Below are positions 17,896 through 26,258 of a stretch of 64,000 nucleotides of DNA, one piece after another; within the stretch, counting starts at the first letter, position 1; each line of letters begins with the position of its first letter. Made by a program: the position numbers and the translations under genes. Below the pieces are notes generated by a model. It did not search any database. It saw only the letters and a list, made by a program, of their open reading frames with translations, and was not told where the DNA came from. This DNA comes from Aliiroseovarius sp. F20344 (GTDB taxonomy: Bacteria > Pseudomonadota > Alphaproteobacteria > Rhodobacterales > Rhodobacteraceae), in assembly GCF_023016155.1 (NCBI RefSeq), contig NZ_JALKBG010000006.1, positions 186,001 to 250,000 of the forward strand, given 5' to 3'.

Positions 17896-18351
17896 TCAGA
17901 AGCTCTTCTCATAGTCGTAATCCACTATTGAACGTGTGCGCCTGACGACTGCCTCATTGGGTATGGTTTCGACGACCCACTCTTCAAGTTCCATTTGTAA
18001 ACTTGGGACATGCTTGCCAGCGGCCACTGACTCATCACTTGGTGGCCAGAGATGCGCCACAGTGGAGCTGAGCATGATGGCGTAGTCACCCTTCGCCCTG
18101 TAGCCGAATCCTAAGTCGATCACTTCATCATCAGCGGATACCGAACAGGAGTAGTATTCCCTCTCACGGTTCAGAATCTTGCAGCTACCGCCAAGCTGCG
18201 CCACTTTGACCAGAGCTTTTGAGTGTATCCAGTCTTTGAAATTCTGTGTCAAAAACGCCTCATCAATCACTACAGCAGAGGTAGTGATTGTCTGCGAACA
18301 TGCCGTGAGTGCACCACAAAGCAGAAATCCGGCCAGCAATTTTAGGTTCAT
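17896..18351 (-). CDS. Predicted lipoprotein of unknown function
   Basis: 151 residues beginning MNLKLLAGFLLCGALTACSQ. This is a signal peptide with a clear lipobox (LTAC, Cys18) and a Ser at +2, which predicts outer-membrane sorting. The mature part has strands and a Cys pair (about positions 56 and 69: GGSCKIL and YYSCSVS), which could form a disulfide. No family is recognised. It lies 78 bases upstream of the preceding hypothetical gene on the same strand, so the two may be co-transcribed. A/T-richer than the flanking core genes. Confidence 0.72.
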   Translation of the reverse strand: MNLKLLAGFLLCGALTACSQTITTSAVVIDEAFLTQNFKDWIHSKALVKVAQLGGSCKILNREREYYSCSVSADDEVIDLGFGYRAKGDYAIMLSSTVAHLWPPSDESVAAGKHVPSLQMELEEWVVETIPNEAVVRRTRSIVDYDYEKSF

Positions 18352-18487
18352 CTATGAATCCATAAAATCTCGTCAAACGTGCGCCCTTTGTAGCGCCGTT
18401 TCTCACTTCAAGAAACCACAAGAAACGGATTGGCCTTCGCGGCAATTTCCGCCATCCCTGTGGAACAACACCACAGGACCCTGCCCA

Positions 18488-19393
18488 ATGCCCAAACCCT
18501 CCCTCCAAATGGATCGCACCGCATGGATCATGCTGATCGCTCTGGCTGCCGTCTGGGGCGGATCGTTTTTCTTTGCTGAGGTTGCGTTGGACGAGTTGCC
18601 GCCTCTGACCATCACGCTGCATCGGGTGGTCTGGACTATTCCAATTCTGGCGGTGATCGTCGTGATGAAGCGCATCCCCGTGCCGCGCAATCCGCGCGTC
18701 TGGCTGGGCTATCTGGGCATGGGCGCGCTGAACAACGCGATCCCGTTTTCGCTGATTTTCTGGGGGCAAACGCAAATTGAAAGTGGTCTCGCCTCGATCC
18801 TGAACGGTACCACGGCCATGTTCGGCGCGGTCGTTGCGGGCGTGCTTCTGGCCGACGAACCTCTGACCGGTCGCAAGATCGGAGGTGCCGTTCTGGGCCT
18901 GATCGGCGTCGGCGTCATCATGGGTCCCGAGGCCGTGTCAGGCTTCAACCCCGCCAACCTAGCGCAACTGGCTATCATGGGCGCTGCACTGTCCTATGCC
19001 TTCGCCAGCGTTTGGGGCCGGGTCATGCTGGCCGGCAAGCCACCATTGATGAACGCGCTGGGTATGGTGACGGCCAGTGCCCTGATCACGGCGCCTATCG
19101 TTTGGATGGTGGACGGTCCGCCTACGCTAAGCCTGACGGCCGTCACATGGGGATCTCTCATGGGTTTGGCTGTTCTCTCAACTGCGCTGGCCTATGTGCT
19201 ATATTTCGCGATTCTTGTGCGGGCAGGGGCCGCGAACCTGATGCTTGTGACCCTTTTGATCCCACCCTTCGCCATCGGCCTCGGCGCGCTGTTTCTGGGC
19301 GAGCGCATCGGCCCAGAGGCGTGGGTTGGCTTTGGCATCATCGCCATAGGGTTCGCGGTAAACGACGGACGGGTGTTCGGAGGAAAGCGTTAG
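18488..19393 (+). CDS. DMT superfamily transporter (EamA/RhaT type)
   Basis: 301 residues with ten hydrophobic segments arranged as two EamA repeats, about residues 8-140 and 150-295. Typical features are AAVWGGSFFFAEVALDELPP in the first helix, GLASILNGTTAMFGAVVAGVLLADEPL at the end of repeat one, and the matching LLIPPFAIGLGALFLGERIG in repeat two. EamA proteins export amino acids, metabolites or drugs; the substrate is unknown here. The start at 18488 fits family length, and ATG 18509 is an alternative. The end overlaps the convergent next gene by four bases. Confidence 0.9.
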   Translation: MPKPSLQMDRTAWIMLIALAAVWGGSFFFAEVALDELPPLTITLHRVVWTIPILAVIVVMKRIPVPRNPRVWLGYLGMGALNNAIPFSLIFWGQTQIESGLASILNGTTAMFGAVVAGVLLADEPLTGRKIGGAVLGLIGVGVIMGPEAVSGFNPANLAQLAIMGAALSYAFASVWGRVMLAGKPPLMNALGMVTASALITAPIVWMVDGPPTLSLTAVTWGSLMGLAVLSTALAYVLYFAILVRAGAANLMLVTLLIPPFAIGLGALFLGERIGPEAWVGFGIIAIGFAVNDGRVFGGKR

Positions 19394-20073
19394 TTCGGGA
19401 TCAGGGATGCGCCGTAGTCGATCTCATTGTGCAAGGTGCGCATGATGGCAACGGCTTCGGCTCGTTTGCTTTCATCGTCAAATGCCACTACGTCAGGCCT
19501 TTCGGCGATATCCGCTACTCTTGCCATTGAGATATGTTCGCTCACCAAAATGCTTTGTTCATGAAAGAATAGCTCTACGTCAGTTTTTAGCGCAGGCATC
19601 CTTTCGGCAATAGGTCGACCGGGGCCGTCAAAAAACGCGGCAACGCGCTTTGATGGCTTCTGATCCAACGGGTGTGTCATGTTAAGCAGGTCGCGCCCCT
19701 CATCACTTCTTGCATACTCTGCTAGTGATTGGATCTCACGCGAGTTGAGGTGCATTAGATACAGTCCCTTAATCCATTTGCGCGTTTTTGTTTCGTAGCG
19801 TTCGGTTAGATCGCCAAGCAATATGGTTTGAAACAGCTCTTGATCGATGACGCGTGCGCCGACCATCTCCAGATCACTCCCTATTTTATCGGCGATTTGG
19901 GATACAAAAGTGGTGCTCTTGTCTGCGAATTCTCCATGGCCCAAATGGATGTCGACAAGAAACGCTATGTCACGATCTCGCGATGCTTGGTCGTCAAACA
20001 GATTGCCGCGCGTCGAGGCGAGTATCGCAAGGCTCGTCACAATAGATGCGAAAGCAAGTAGGTAGATTTTCAT
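19390..20073 (-). CDS. Hypothetical protein with N-terminal signal or anchor segment
   Basis: 227 residues. Residues 1-20 (MKIYLLAFASIVTSLAILAS) look like a signal peptide or membrane anchor. The remainder is hydrophilic and mainly helical, with SREIQSLAEYARSDEGRDLLN resembling the DUF2059-type periplasmic helix-bundle pattern, although I would not assign the family. The C-terminal end overlaps the DMT transporter gene by four bases tail to tail. No strong ribosome binding site is visible. Composition is A/T-richer than neighbours, as in the two hypotheticals at 17.1-18.4 kb. Confidence 0.65.
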   Translation of the reverse strand: MKIYLLAFASIVTSLAILASTRGNLFDDQASRDRDIAFLVDIHLGHGEFADKSTTFVSQIADKIGSDLEMVGARVIDQELFQTILLGDLTERYETKTRKWIKGLYLMHLNSREIQSLAEYARSDEGRDLLNMTHPLDQKPSKRVAAFFDGPGRPIAERMPALKTDVELFFHEQSILVSEHISMARVADIAERPDVVAFDDESKRAEAVAIMRTLHNEIDYGASLIPN

Positions 20074-20100
20074 GTGTTCGGGGTAGCTCAGGCTGGAGCG

Positions 20101-20162
20101 CCAGGCAAGGCGGCGCTTTCAGGAGTTTGCCTTTTATGCGCCGAGCCCTGCCTTGGTTTTTT
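20101..20162 (+). terminator. Large imperfect hairpin with T-tract, plus-strand orientation
   Basis: CCAGGCAAGGCGGCGC (20101-20116) pairs imperfectly with the segment at 20138-20156, and TTTTTT follows at 20157-20162. It terminates in the plus direction, but both flanking genes are on the minus strand. It may therefore block antisense transcription or end an unannotated plus-strand RNA. Confidence 0.4.
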
Positions 20163-20182
20163 AGGGTTGGTATCCGTTTAGT

Positions 20183-20890
20183 CTAGACCCTGACTGCAGT
20201 ACCAACCGCCCGTGCACTCTCAGTCCCCGCCCCACAAATCGCAGGTGCCTTGCCGATCATTGCGTCGTTCCGCAGAGCCTCGACCATGAACAGTGCAAAG
20301 TCGATCCGGCGGGTCAGGTTTGAGGCCAGGATCGGATCCTGCACATGTTCCGACCAGACGGGCAGCCCCTGGCTTTCGCCTTCCTCAAGGTCCGATCCGC
20401 GCACCACGGTCCACTTGGTGTCAGATTTGAAGATCAGATCGCACGCAAGGTACTGGTCGTCGATCTCGACCAGACGCAGCCAGCGCAAAAGCGGGCTTAA
20501 GAACTTGATGATGGCGTTGATCTTCCATGAAAAGCGATCCTTCCCGTCCAACGTTATGTGCCAGCCGCAGGAATAGATCAGCCGCGCGCCCGGCTCGGCA
20601 AAATCCATCACTGCCTTCGCGGTGCCGGACGAGTATTGTTGCACGCCCCATGGCGCCAGCACGGTCAACACGCCTTCGCAGCCCGCCACTGCCCGCCGGA
20701 TCACCTCGCGATCATTGGTCTTGCCGGGGTAAAGCGTGATGCGATCCCCATGTTCAGCCATGATGGCGTCAAGCTTGCCGACGCTTTTTTCCCGGCACAC
20801 GCCATTCACGTGATAGCCGCGCTCAAGCGCATGTTTCAGCATATATTGTCCCAGTTTGCCCGAGATCCCGACGATACAGATGCGTTTCAT
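20183..20890 (-). CDS. NAD(P)-binding Rossmann protein (NmrA/SDR-like reductase)
   Basis: 235 residues. The N-terminus KRICIVGISGKLGQYMLKHALERGYHVNGVCR has the GxxGxxG dinucleotide motif, followed by acidic and basic turns typical of atypical short-chain dehydrogenases. No YxxxK catalytic pair is obvious, as in NmrA-like members. The ATG at 20890 has GAAGGA seven bases upstream; a GTG five codons earlier is less likely. It diverges from a TetR regulator, with two copies of a 15-base palindrome between them. It is therefore probably the regulated enzyme, perhaps acting on the TetR ligand. Confidence 0.82.
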   Translation of the reverse strand: MKRICIVGISGKLGQYMLKHALERGYHVNGVCREKSVGKLDAIMAEHGDRITLYPGKTNDREVIRRAVAGCEGVLTVLAPWGVQQYSSGTAKAVMDFAEPGARLIYSCGWHITLDGKDRFSWKINAIIKFLSPLLRWLRLVEIDDQYLACDLIFKSDTKWTVVRGSDLEEGESQGLPVWSEHVQDPILASNLTRRIDFALFMVEALRNDAMIGKAPAICGAGTESARAVGTAVRV

Positions 20891-20903
20891 TTTCCAATCC
20901 TTC

Positions 20904-20953
20904 ACTTACACTGTAAGTTAAATTTGCACTTGATATAAACTTACACCGTAAGT
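20904..20953. promoter_or_regulatory. Two TetR-type operators between divergent genes
   Basis: The palindrome ACTTAC-A-C-YGTAAGT occurs twice, as ACTTACACTGTAAGT at 20904-20918 and ACTTACACCGTAAGT at 20939-20953, 35 bases apart centre to centre. A TTGCAC...TATAA-like stretch lies between them. The pair sits between the reductase gene and the TetR gene. The natural inference is that the TetR protein binds both and represses both directions, including itself. Confidence 0.82.
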
Positions 20954-20984
20954 AAATCAAGGGAGGGAACCGAAAGGGGCGCAA

Positions 20985-21647
20985 GTGGCTAAAAAGTCAG
21001 GAAAAACATCAAAGCTGACGCGCGAGGCGATCCTCGCTGCAGCCGTGAAATTGGCCGACGAGGCCGGATCCGATTCGCTTTCCATGCGTAAACTCGCGGC
21101 CGCGCTGGGGGTCGAGGCGATGTCGCTTTACAACCATTTCGCCAACAAAGATGAGTTGCTGATGGGCATGGCCGACTGGGCCGTTGGGCAAATCCCGCTG
21201 CCCGATCCGGACGGTCCATGGCAGGAAGAACTCCGTGTCCGCGCCCATAACGCCCGCGCCGTGTTTAAACGCCACCCGTGGACCATTCAGTTAATGGTGT
21301 CGCTGCCCAACACCGGCCCCAACGTGCTGGCTTATGTCGAGGCAACGCTGGCTGTGATGACCAATGCCGGTTTCGCCCTAATCGACGCCGATCACACCTG
21401 GAACCTTATGGACAGCCACATCTATGGCTTCACCCTGCAAGAACTGAACTTCCCCTTCGCACCCGAAGACTATGCCGAGGTGACCAAAGCCCACCTCCAC
21501 CTGATCCCCGCCGACACCTATCCCAACCTGCGCGCCATGGCCGAGAAGGTCGCCGGCCGCGAATATGACGGGCTCCACAATTTCGCGCAGGGGGTGGAGT
21601 TGATTATCGCGGGGTTGGAGAGGGAGGAGAAGGGGCTATCGGCCTAA
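20985..21647 (+). CDS. TetR/AcrR family transcriptional regulator
   Basis: 220 residues, starting at GTG with AAAGGGG upstream. The N-terminal TetR HTH is clear: TREAILAAAVKLADEAGSDSLSMRKLAAALGVEAMSLYNHFANKDELL (split here only for description; helices about residues 11-60). The C-terminal part resembles the TetR_C ligand domain (HPWTIQLMVSLPNTGPNVLAY and DSHIYGFTLQELNFPF). The ligand is unknown. It is divergent from the NAD(P)-binding protein gene with two palindromic sites in between, and probably autoregulated. Confidence 0.92.
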   Translation: MAKKSGKTSKLTREAILAAAVKLADEAGSDSLSMRKLAAALGVEAMSLYNHFANKDELLMGMADWAVGQIPLPDPDGPWQEELRVRAHNARAVFKRHPWTIQLMVSLPNTGPNVLAYVEATLAVMTNAGFALIDADHTWNLMDSHIYGFTLQELNFPFAPEDYAEVTKAHLHLIPADTYPNLRAMAEKVAGREYDGLHNFAQGVELIIAGLEREEKGLSA

Positions 21648-22550
21648 AGCCTCAAGAAGCAAATCAGGTCGATCCGTCGAGGCGGCAAAGCCGAGCTCTA
21701 GCGCCGCATTCCATTTCGCCGGATCATTTCGGTTCACCAACGCGTTGTCTTCTGGTCCGGCAAATCCTGAAATCATAAGCCGTATATCTAATTCTTCCAT
21801 TCGGGCCAGAAATTCAGGCGTAAGCCCTGCGCTACCGACGCTTACCATCCTGATGCGTTCCCCGATCTGCAAATAGATCTTTTCAAGATCAGCCAAGTAG
21901 TTCCGGGAACGGAATAGGACGATTGCCACATCAATGCCTGTCGCTGCCGCGATGCCGCGGAGTTTGCTTTGGTCGGTGCCCGAAAAATACAGACCCCACA
22001 GCAATACGTTCCGGGTCTGACGCCCCGCTAAAGCTTGCGTAAGGCTGTCGATCTCATAGTTTTTCAACCCGAGAACAACGATAACCTGCCCATCGACAAG
22101 GTCGAGCGCCTCTTGCAACGTGGGGATGCGGTGCGGCGCGGAATCCTCGCTAGTCACAAGCCGAAGCTGCTTTACCTGATCAATTGTGTAGTCGCGCACA
22201 AAGTCCTTGCCGCCGCGCTGCTCCCGCGAGGGGCCATTCGGCGGGCCGTCGGGAAATACTCGTTCCACGTCGGTCATCCGATTCAAGGTGAGGTCATGCA
22301 TCAGGATATAACTATCGTCAGCGGTAAGCTGTGGATTGATGTGCACCATGTCGATACCCCGATCAATCGCACCTTGTAGCCAAGCCAGTGAGTTTTCAGG
22401 CGCTTCGCCAATCACCGCACTTCGATGCGCCATCACGACATCTGGCTGGCTACGGGCAAAACGCTCGTCAACATTCATCTGCGCATAGGCAGCGCTGAGA
22501 TTCAGACAGGCCACGAGGGTCACAATTGCCAGAATAGTGCGCTCATTCAT
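21636..22550 (-). CDS. Glycerophosphodiester phosphodiesterase-like protein, probable pseudoenzyme
   Basis: 304 residues with a signal peptide (MNERTILAIVTLVACLNLSAAYA). The TIM-barrel landmarks are recognisable: AHRSAVIGEAPENSLAW (His42, Arg43), MHDLTLNRMTD (His85, Asp86), IPTLQEALDLVDGQ, and TDRPDLLLEAL at the end. Three acidic metal ligands of the family are replaced: the usual E-x-D after strand two reads H70-I-N72, and the usual E-x-K of strand four reads G161-L-K. Without them Ca/Mg binding and hydrolysis are doubtful. The ATG at 22550 has GGAAGGA upstream. It lies 185 bases downstream of a WYL regulator on the same strand and overlaps the convergent TetR gene by 12 bases. Confidence 0.82.
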   Translation of the reverse strand: MNERTILAIVTLVACLNLSAAYAQMNVDERFARSQPDVVMAHRSAVIGEAPENSLAWLQGAIDRGIDMVHINPQLTADDSYILMHDLTLNRMTDVERVFPDGPPNGPSREQRGGKDFVRDYTIDQVKQLRLVTSEDSAPHRIPTLQEALDLVDGQVIVVLGLKNYEIDSLTQALAGRQTRNVLLWGLYFSGTDQSKLRGIAAATGIDVAIVLFRSRNYLADLEKIYLQIGERIRMVSVGSAGLTPEFLARMEELDIRLMISGFAGPEDNALVNRNDPAKWNAALELGFAASTDRPDLLLEALGR

Positions 22551-22735
22551 TGACGTTTCCTTCCAACAGGTGAGCTTTGGCTCCTTTGACACCACAAGCC
22601 ACCTCACAAAAATGTACAACAAGGGCAATTCGCTTGCTTTGCGTGGTGTCAAAGCCGCAAGCGATAGACGCCAGTGCATCTGCTTGTTCGCTCCGCAGAC
22701 ACAATAACGGCCCCGCATCTCTTCGAGACCGCCCT

Positions 22736-23470
22736 TCAAACAGAAAGATCGTTACCTTCCAAAGAAGGCTCGAATGCGCTTTTCGGCATAAGCTTGAAAG
22801 CACTCCCAGTTCTTGTCGCCGAAAGCAATCTGTCACAGCGGAAAACCCGCGGACCTTCCCGAAGGTGGTCATGGGCCACAACGTACCAGATCGGGTATTT
22901 CAGAAGAAGATAGTGCGGCTCGATCTGCCGCTGGGATTGCGTTCCATCTTCGCGTTGGTACTTCACCTCAAGTATCTCTTGATCGACGAAGGCTTGGTGC
23001 AAAGCCTGTACGACCCGCTTCGCAGGCGCATGTGCACCCGCCTGCACATAGGTTGATGCCGTGATCCCAATCAGAATGCGGGATTTAAGCCGGTCCACCT
23101 TGGCGCGCTTATCTGGTGAAAACGACGCCTCCAACTGCCGTCGAACTGCTCCAAGGCTGGCCAAGAACAGAGGCGACTCCATCTTCTCGGCCACCGCAAT
23201 GCTGATCAGCAAATCAACGGCTTCAGCATAGGATAGGTTCAGTCGTCCAACGCCCCAGCGTTGATCAAGTCGCACGCCACCTCCACGCCCGCGATCGGCA
23301 TCAATTTGCATGCCTTGCTCGCGCATCAGCGCCAGATCCCGCGTGATCGTCCGCGCGCTGACCCCATGCTGCCCTGCCAGATCAGCCACAGTACAAAGCG
23401 TATCCTGCTTCAGTCGAGCCGCCAAAAGCTCGATCCGCTTCAGTCTGTCTTGTGCGTTTGCGCGTGCCAT
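22736..23470 (-). CDS. WYL-domain transcriptional regulator (YafY/DeoR-type HTH)
   Basis: 244 residues. The N-terminal HTH shows CTVADLAGQHGVSARTITRDL (split between helices about 20-42) and a wing MQIDADRGRGGGVRL. The C-terminal WYL domain includes LEVKYQREDG and IEPHYLLLKYPIWYVVAHDH, the latter with the conserved arginine-aromatic environment. WYL proteins bind small ligands or nucleic acids to control transcription. It is divergent from a small VOC-family protein gene 84 bases away, a common YafY-VOC pairing, so it probably regulates that gene. No strong ribosome binding site is visible before the chosen ATG. Confidence 0.9.
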   Translation of the reverse strand: MARANAQDRLKRIELLAARLKQDTLCTVADLAGQHGVSARTITRDLALMREQGMQIDADRGRGGGVRLDQRWGVGRLNLSYAEAVDLLISIAVAEKMESPLFLASLGAVRRQLEASFSPDKRAKVDRLKSRILIGITASTYVQAGAHAPAKRVVQALHQAFVDQEILEVKYQREDGTQSQRQIEPHYLLLKYPIWYVVAHDHLREGPRVFRCDRLLSATRTGSAFKLMPKSAFEPSLEGNDLSV

Positions 23471-23554
23471 GAAACAAATAGGACATAAAATGACGTATTT
23501 ATCAATATGAGGGTGGTGAACCAAAGCACGAGATCAGAATATGGAGATCACCCA

Positions 23555-23911
23555 ATGAAAATGAACTACTTCGTCGTCGGAACCAACGATATGGAAGCGG
23601 CCAAAACCTTCTACAGCGCACTATTTGACCAATCCGGGCTTCAATGCCTGTCCCCGTCTGATCGTATGACCTATTGGGTCGGCGAGGATTTTGCCTTCGC
23701 GGCCGCAAAGCCTTTTGATGAAAACCCGGCCACCGTCGGAAACGGCATGATGGTGGGGTTTAGCGTTGGTGGAGCTGAAGAGGTCACCCGAATGCACGCC
23801 TTGGCGATCGATCTTGGGGGCACCTGCGAGGGTAAGCCGGGGCAACGTGGGCCACGGTTCTCGGCCTATGTGCGGGACTTGGATGGGAACAAGCTGTGTT
23901 TGTCAGATTAG
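23555..23911 (+). CDS. VOC (glyoxalase/bleomycin resistance) superfamily protein
   Basis: 118 residues in the VOC fold: MNYFVVGTNDMEAAKTFYSALF starts the first beta-alpha-beta-beta-beta unit, and RFSAYVRDLDGNKLCL ends the second. Expected metal-ligand positions are unusual: the first strand has Tyr/Phe rather than His, and the last has Leu-Cys-Leu rather than an acidic residue. Metal-dependent catalysis is therefore doubtful and a binding role is possible. GGAGA lies seven bases before the chosen ATG. It is divergent from the WYL regulator. Confidence 0.82.
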   Translation: MKMNYFVVGTNDMEAAKTFYSALFDQSGLQCLSPSDRMTYWVGEDFAFAAAKPFDENPATVGNGMMVGFSVGGAEEVTRMHALAIDLGGTCEGKPGQRGPRFSAYVRDLDGNKLCLSD

Positions 23912-23970
23912 GCATACTGGGGCACAAAAACGGACCAGTTCTTGATCCAGCTGGCCGCTCCTGAAACAAA

Positions 23971-23998
23971 AACGGCCCCGCATCCCTGCGAGGCCGTT
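23971..23998 (-). terminator. Terminator of lysC
   Basis: AACGGCC (23971-23977) pairs with GGCCGTT (23992-23998), with an inner CGCA/TGCG stem. On the minus strand it is followed by TTTTTG. It is 29 bases after the lysC stop codon and can also serve the convergent VOC gene. Confidence 0.85.
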
Positions 23999-24027
23999 CT
24001 CAGTTCCAGCCCTAAGGGCCGTATCTA

Positions 24028-25263
24028 TTACGCTTTTTCCAGCTCGAACGCGTCATGCAGCGCCTGCACGGCCAGCTCCATGTATTTGCGGTCGATCAGG
24101 ACCGAGATCTTGATCTCGGAGGTGGTGATAACCTTGATGTTGATGCCCTCGTTGGACAGCACGTCGAACATTTTTGCCGCGATACCAGCCTGCGAGCGCA
24201 TGCCGATGCCGACGATCGACACCTTGGCCACGTCCTGATCTGCCACGATGTCGTGGAAGTTGATGTCGCCAGCCGCTTTGGCATCCGACATGGCTTTTTC
24301 AGCGCGTGCAACCTGATCCACAGGGCACGAGAAGGTCATGTCGGTGCGGCCCTCTTCCGAGATGTTCTGCACGATCATATCGACGTTCACGCCGGCTTCG
24401 GCCAACGGGCTGAAGATGGCAGATGCGATGCCGGGGCGGTCCGCCACCGAGATCAGGGTCATTTTCGCTTCGTCGCGGCTGTATGCGACGCCAGAAACTA
24501 CATTGCTTTCCACGATATCCTCCTCGTCGCAGACCAATGTGCCTGCTTCCGGGTCATATTCTTCGAAACTGCTCAGAACCCGCAGTTTCACCTTATAACG
24601 CATTGCCAGCTCGACGGAGCGGGTCTGCAGAACCTTCGCACCCAGCGAAGCCAGTTCCAGCATTTCCTCGAACGCGATCTTGTCCAGCTTGCGCGCCTTG
24701 TCCGAAATGCGGGGGTCGGTCGTATAGACCCCGTCCACATCCGTATAAATGTCGCAACGCTCTGCCCCAAAGGCAGCCGCGAAGGCCACAGCAGTGGTGT
24801 CCGATCCTCCACGCCCCAGCGTGGTGATCCGGCCATCATCCGCGATGCCTTGGAAACCCGCGACAACGGCAACGCGCATGCCTTCACCAAACTTGGCCAT
24901 GATGTTGTCGTTGGGGATCTCTTCAATCCGCGCGGCCGAGTGCACGCCGGTTGTCTTCACCGGCACTTGCCAGCCTTGCCAGCTGCGCGCGGGAATATCC
25001 ATCTCTTGAAGGCGCAACGACATAAGTCCAGCGGTTACGTTCTCGCCCGAGCTGACAACAGCGTCATATTCGCGTGCGTCATAGAGATGCGAAGTCTCGT
25101 TCACCCAACCCACCAGTTCGTTGGTGCGACCCGACATGGCCGAAACAATGACGATCACGTCATAGCCATTGGCCACCTCACGCGCGACGCGCTTCGAGGC
25201 GCGGTGGATCCGATCCAGATTGGCGACCGATGTGCCGCCGAATTTCATCACCAGAATAGGCAT
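24028..25263 (-). CDS. lysC: Aspartate kinase
   Basis: Phosphorylates aspartate, the first step towards lysine, threonine and methionine. 411 residues: a catalytic amino-acid-kinase domain with VMKFGGTSVAN at residues 5-15, GRGGSDTTAVAFAAAF near 155-170 and DVDGVYTTDPR. Two C-terminal ACT domains (about 265-340 and 345-411) contain DRPGIASAIFSPLAEAGVNVDMI and the VSIVGIGMRSQAGIAAKMF segment that binds allosteric lysine or threonine. Monocistronic with its own terminator. Confidence 0.97.
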   Translation of the reverse strand: MPILVMKFGGTSVANLDRIHRASKRVAREVANGYDVIVIVSAMSGRTNELVGWVNETSHLYDAREYDAVVSSGENVTAGLMSLRLQEMDIPARSWQGWQVPVKTTGVHSAARIEEIPNDNIMAKFGEGMRVAVVAGFQGIADDGRITTLGRGGSDTTAVAFAAAFGAERCDIYTDVDGVYTTDPRISDKARKLDKIAFEEMLELASLGAKVLQTRSVELAMRYKVKLRVLSSFEEYDPEAGTLVCDEEDIVESNVVSGVAYSRDEAKMTLISVADRPGIASAIFSPLAEAGVNVDMIVQNISEEGRTDMTFSCPVDQVARAEKAMSDAKAAGDINFHDIVADQDVAKVSIVGIGMRSQAGIAAKMFDVLSNEGINIKVITTSEIKISVLIDRKYMELAVQALHDAFELEKA

Positions 25264-25454
25264 GCTGCCCCATCCCTTCCTTTACGTCCGGCTTCTCTTA
25301 CGCAGGAGGGGGCGAAAGGGCAAGGGCGGAAGGGGCAAGACGCCAGCGGCTGTAATTTCGTCGACAGGAAGCTGGCAGATCAAAACCGAATGAGCTATCT
25401 TGCGGCTTAAACAATTTATGGGCGAACCTATCTTCGCGGATCAAGAGTATTACC

Positions 25455-26222
25455 ATGGCCAAGTTTACTGCAAAAAAACCGATCAACATGAACGATTTCC
25501 AACTCTTTGAAGGAAACACTCTTCAAAGCACCAGTTCGAAAATCGTGACGAAGCAGGGCGGTCAAAAACTGGTTTATACGGGCACTTTTGACTATGACTT
25601 ACGGGGTGACGTCGATGGCCGCCTCAAGACCATGACACACAGTGTAAAGGGTACAGCCCAGTATACCATCACCGATATGGATGCTGAGGTTGATCGCTTC
25701 TTTAATTATATAACGGGGTTTGAGTTGGGGGTTGATGACCGCGCCTTGACGTACCTCTTTCGCAAAGCTGACGTCTTCCAGGGCAGCAGCGGCAACGATG
25801 TTCTAAAGTCCTATGGGGGATCCGATGTGGTGAACGCTGGATCGGGGAATGATCGCGCCAATGGCGGATCTGGAAACGATATTTTACGAGGTGGTGCTGG
25901 GCGCGACACATTGATTGGTCAGTCTGGTCGTGACACCTTGAATGGCGGTTTTGGTAAGGACGTGCTCATCGGAGGAAAGGATGGGGACGTTTTCGTTTTT
26001 TTCGATAACTCAGGTATCGACAGGATCAGGGACTTCAATGCGAAAAGTGACTCTGAAGACATCGACCTGTCAAATGTCTCGGCGATTAAGAACTGGAAAG
26101 ACCTGAAGAACAATCACATGTCGACGCAGAACGGGGACGTTGTGATTGAATACGGGAAAAACAAGATCATCATCGAGGACACGAAGATGAAGCACTTGGA
26201 TGCCGACGACTTCCTTTTCTAG
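25455..26222 (+). CDS. Small RTX (haemolysin-type calcium-binding repeat) protein
   Basis: 255 residues. Residues of about 112-172 hold roughly seven glycine/aspartate nonapeptides of the GGxGxDxLx type (for example GGSGNDILRGGAGRDTLIG), which form a calcium-filled parallel beta-roll. The C-terminus ends DADDFLF, resembling the uncleaved C-terminal signal of type I secretion substrates. The N-terminal 110 residues are novel to me, with alternating polar strands. No signal peptide, exporter, protease or adhesin domain is linked. A/T-richer than neighbours. The 190 bases upstream hold nothing recognisable. Confidence 0.85.
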   Translation: MAKFTAKKPINMNDFQLFEGNTLQSTSSKIVTKQGGQKLVYTGTFDYDLRGDVDGRLKTMTHSVKGTAQYTITDMDAEVDRFFNYITGFELGVDDRALTYLFRKADVFQGSSGNDVLKSYGGSDVVNAGSGNDRANGGSGNDILRGGAGRDTLIGQSGRDTLNGGFGKDVLIGGKDGDVFVFFDNSGIDRIRDFNAKSDSEDIDLSNVSAIKNWKDLKNNHMSTQNGDVVIEYGKNKIIIEDTKMKHLDADDFLF

Positions 26223-26258
26223 AGCTTAGCTAACTCTGCATTTACCACCTGCCACCCC

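Noticed and set aside
24055-25410. Long plus-strand frame across lysC
   Set aside because: Antisense shadow of aspartate kinase; composition is unlike a folded protein.
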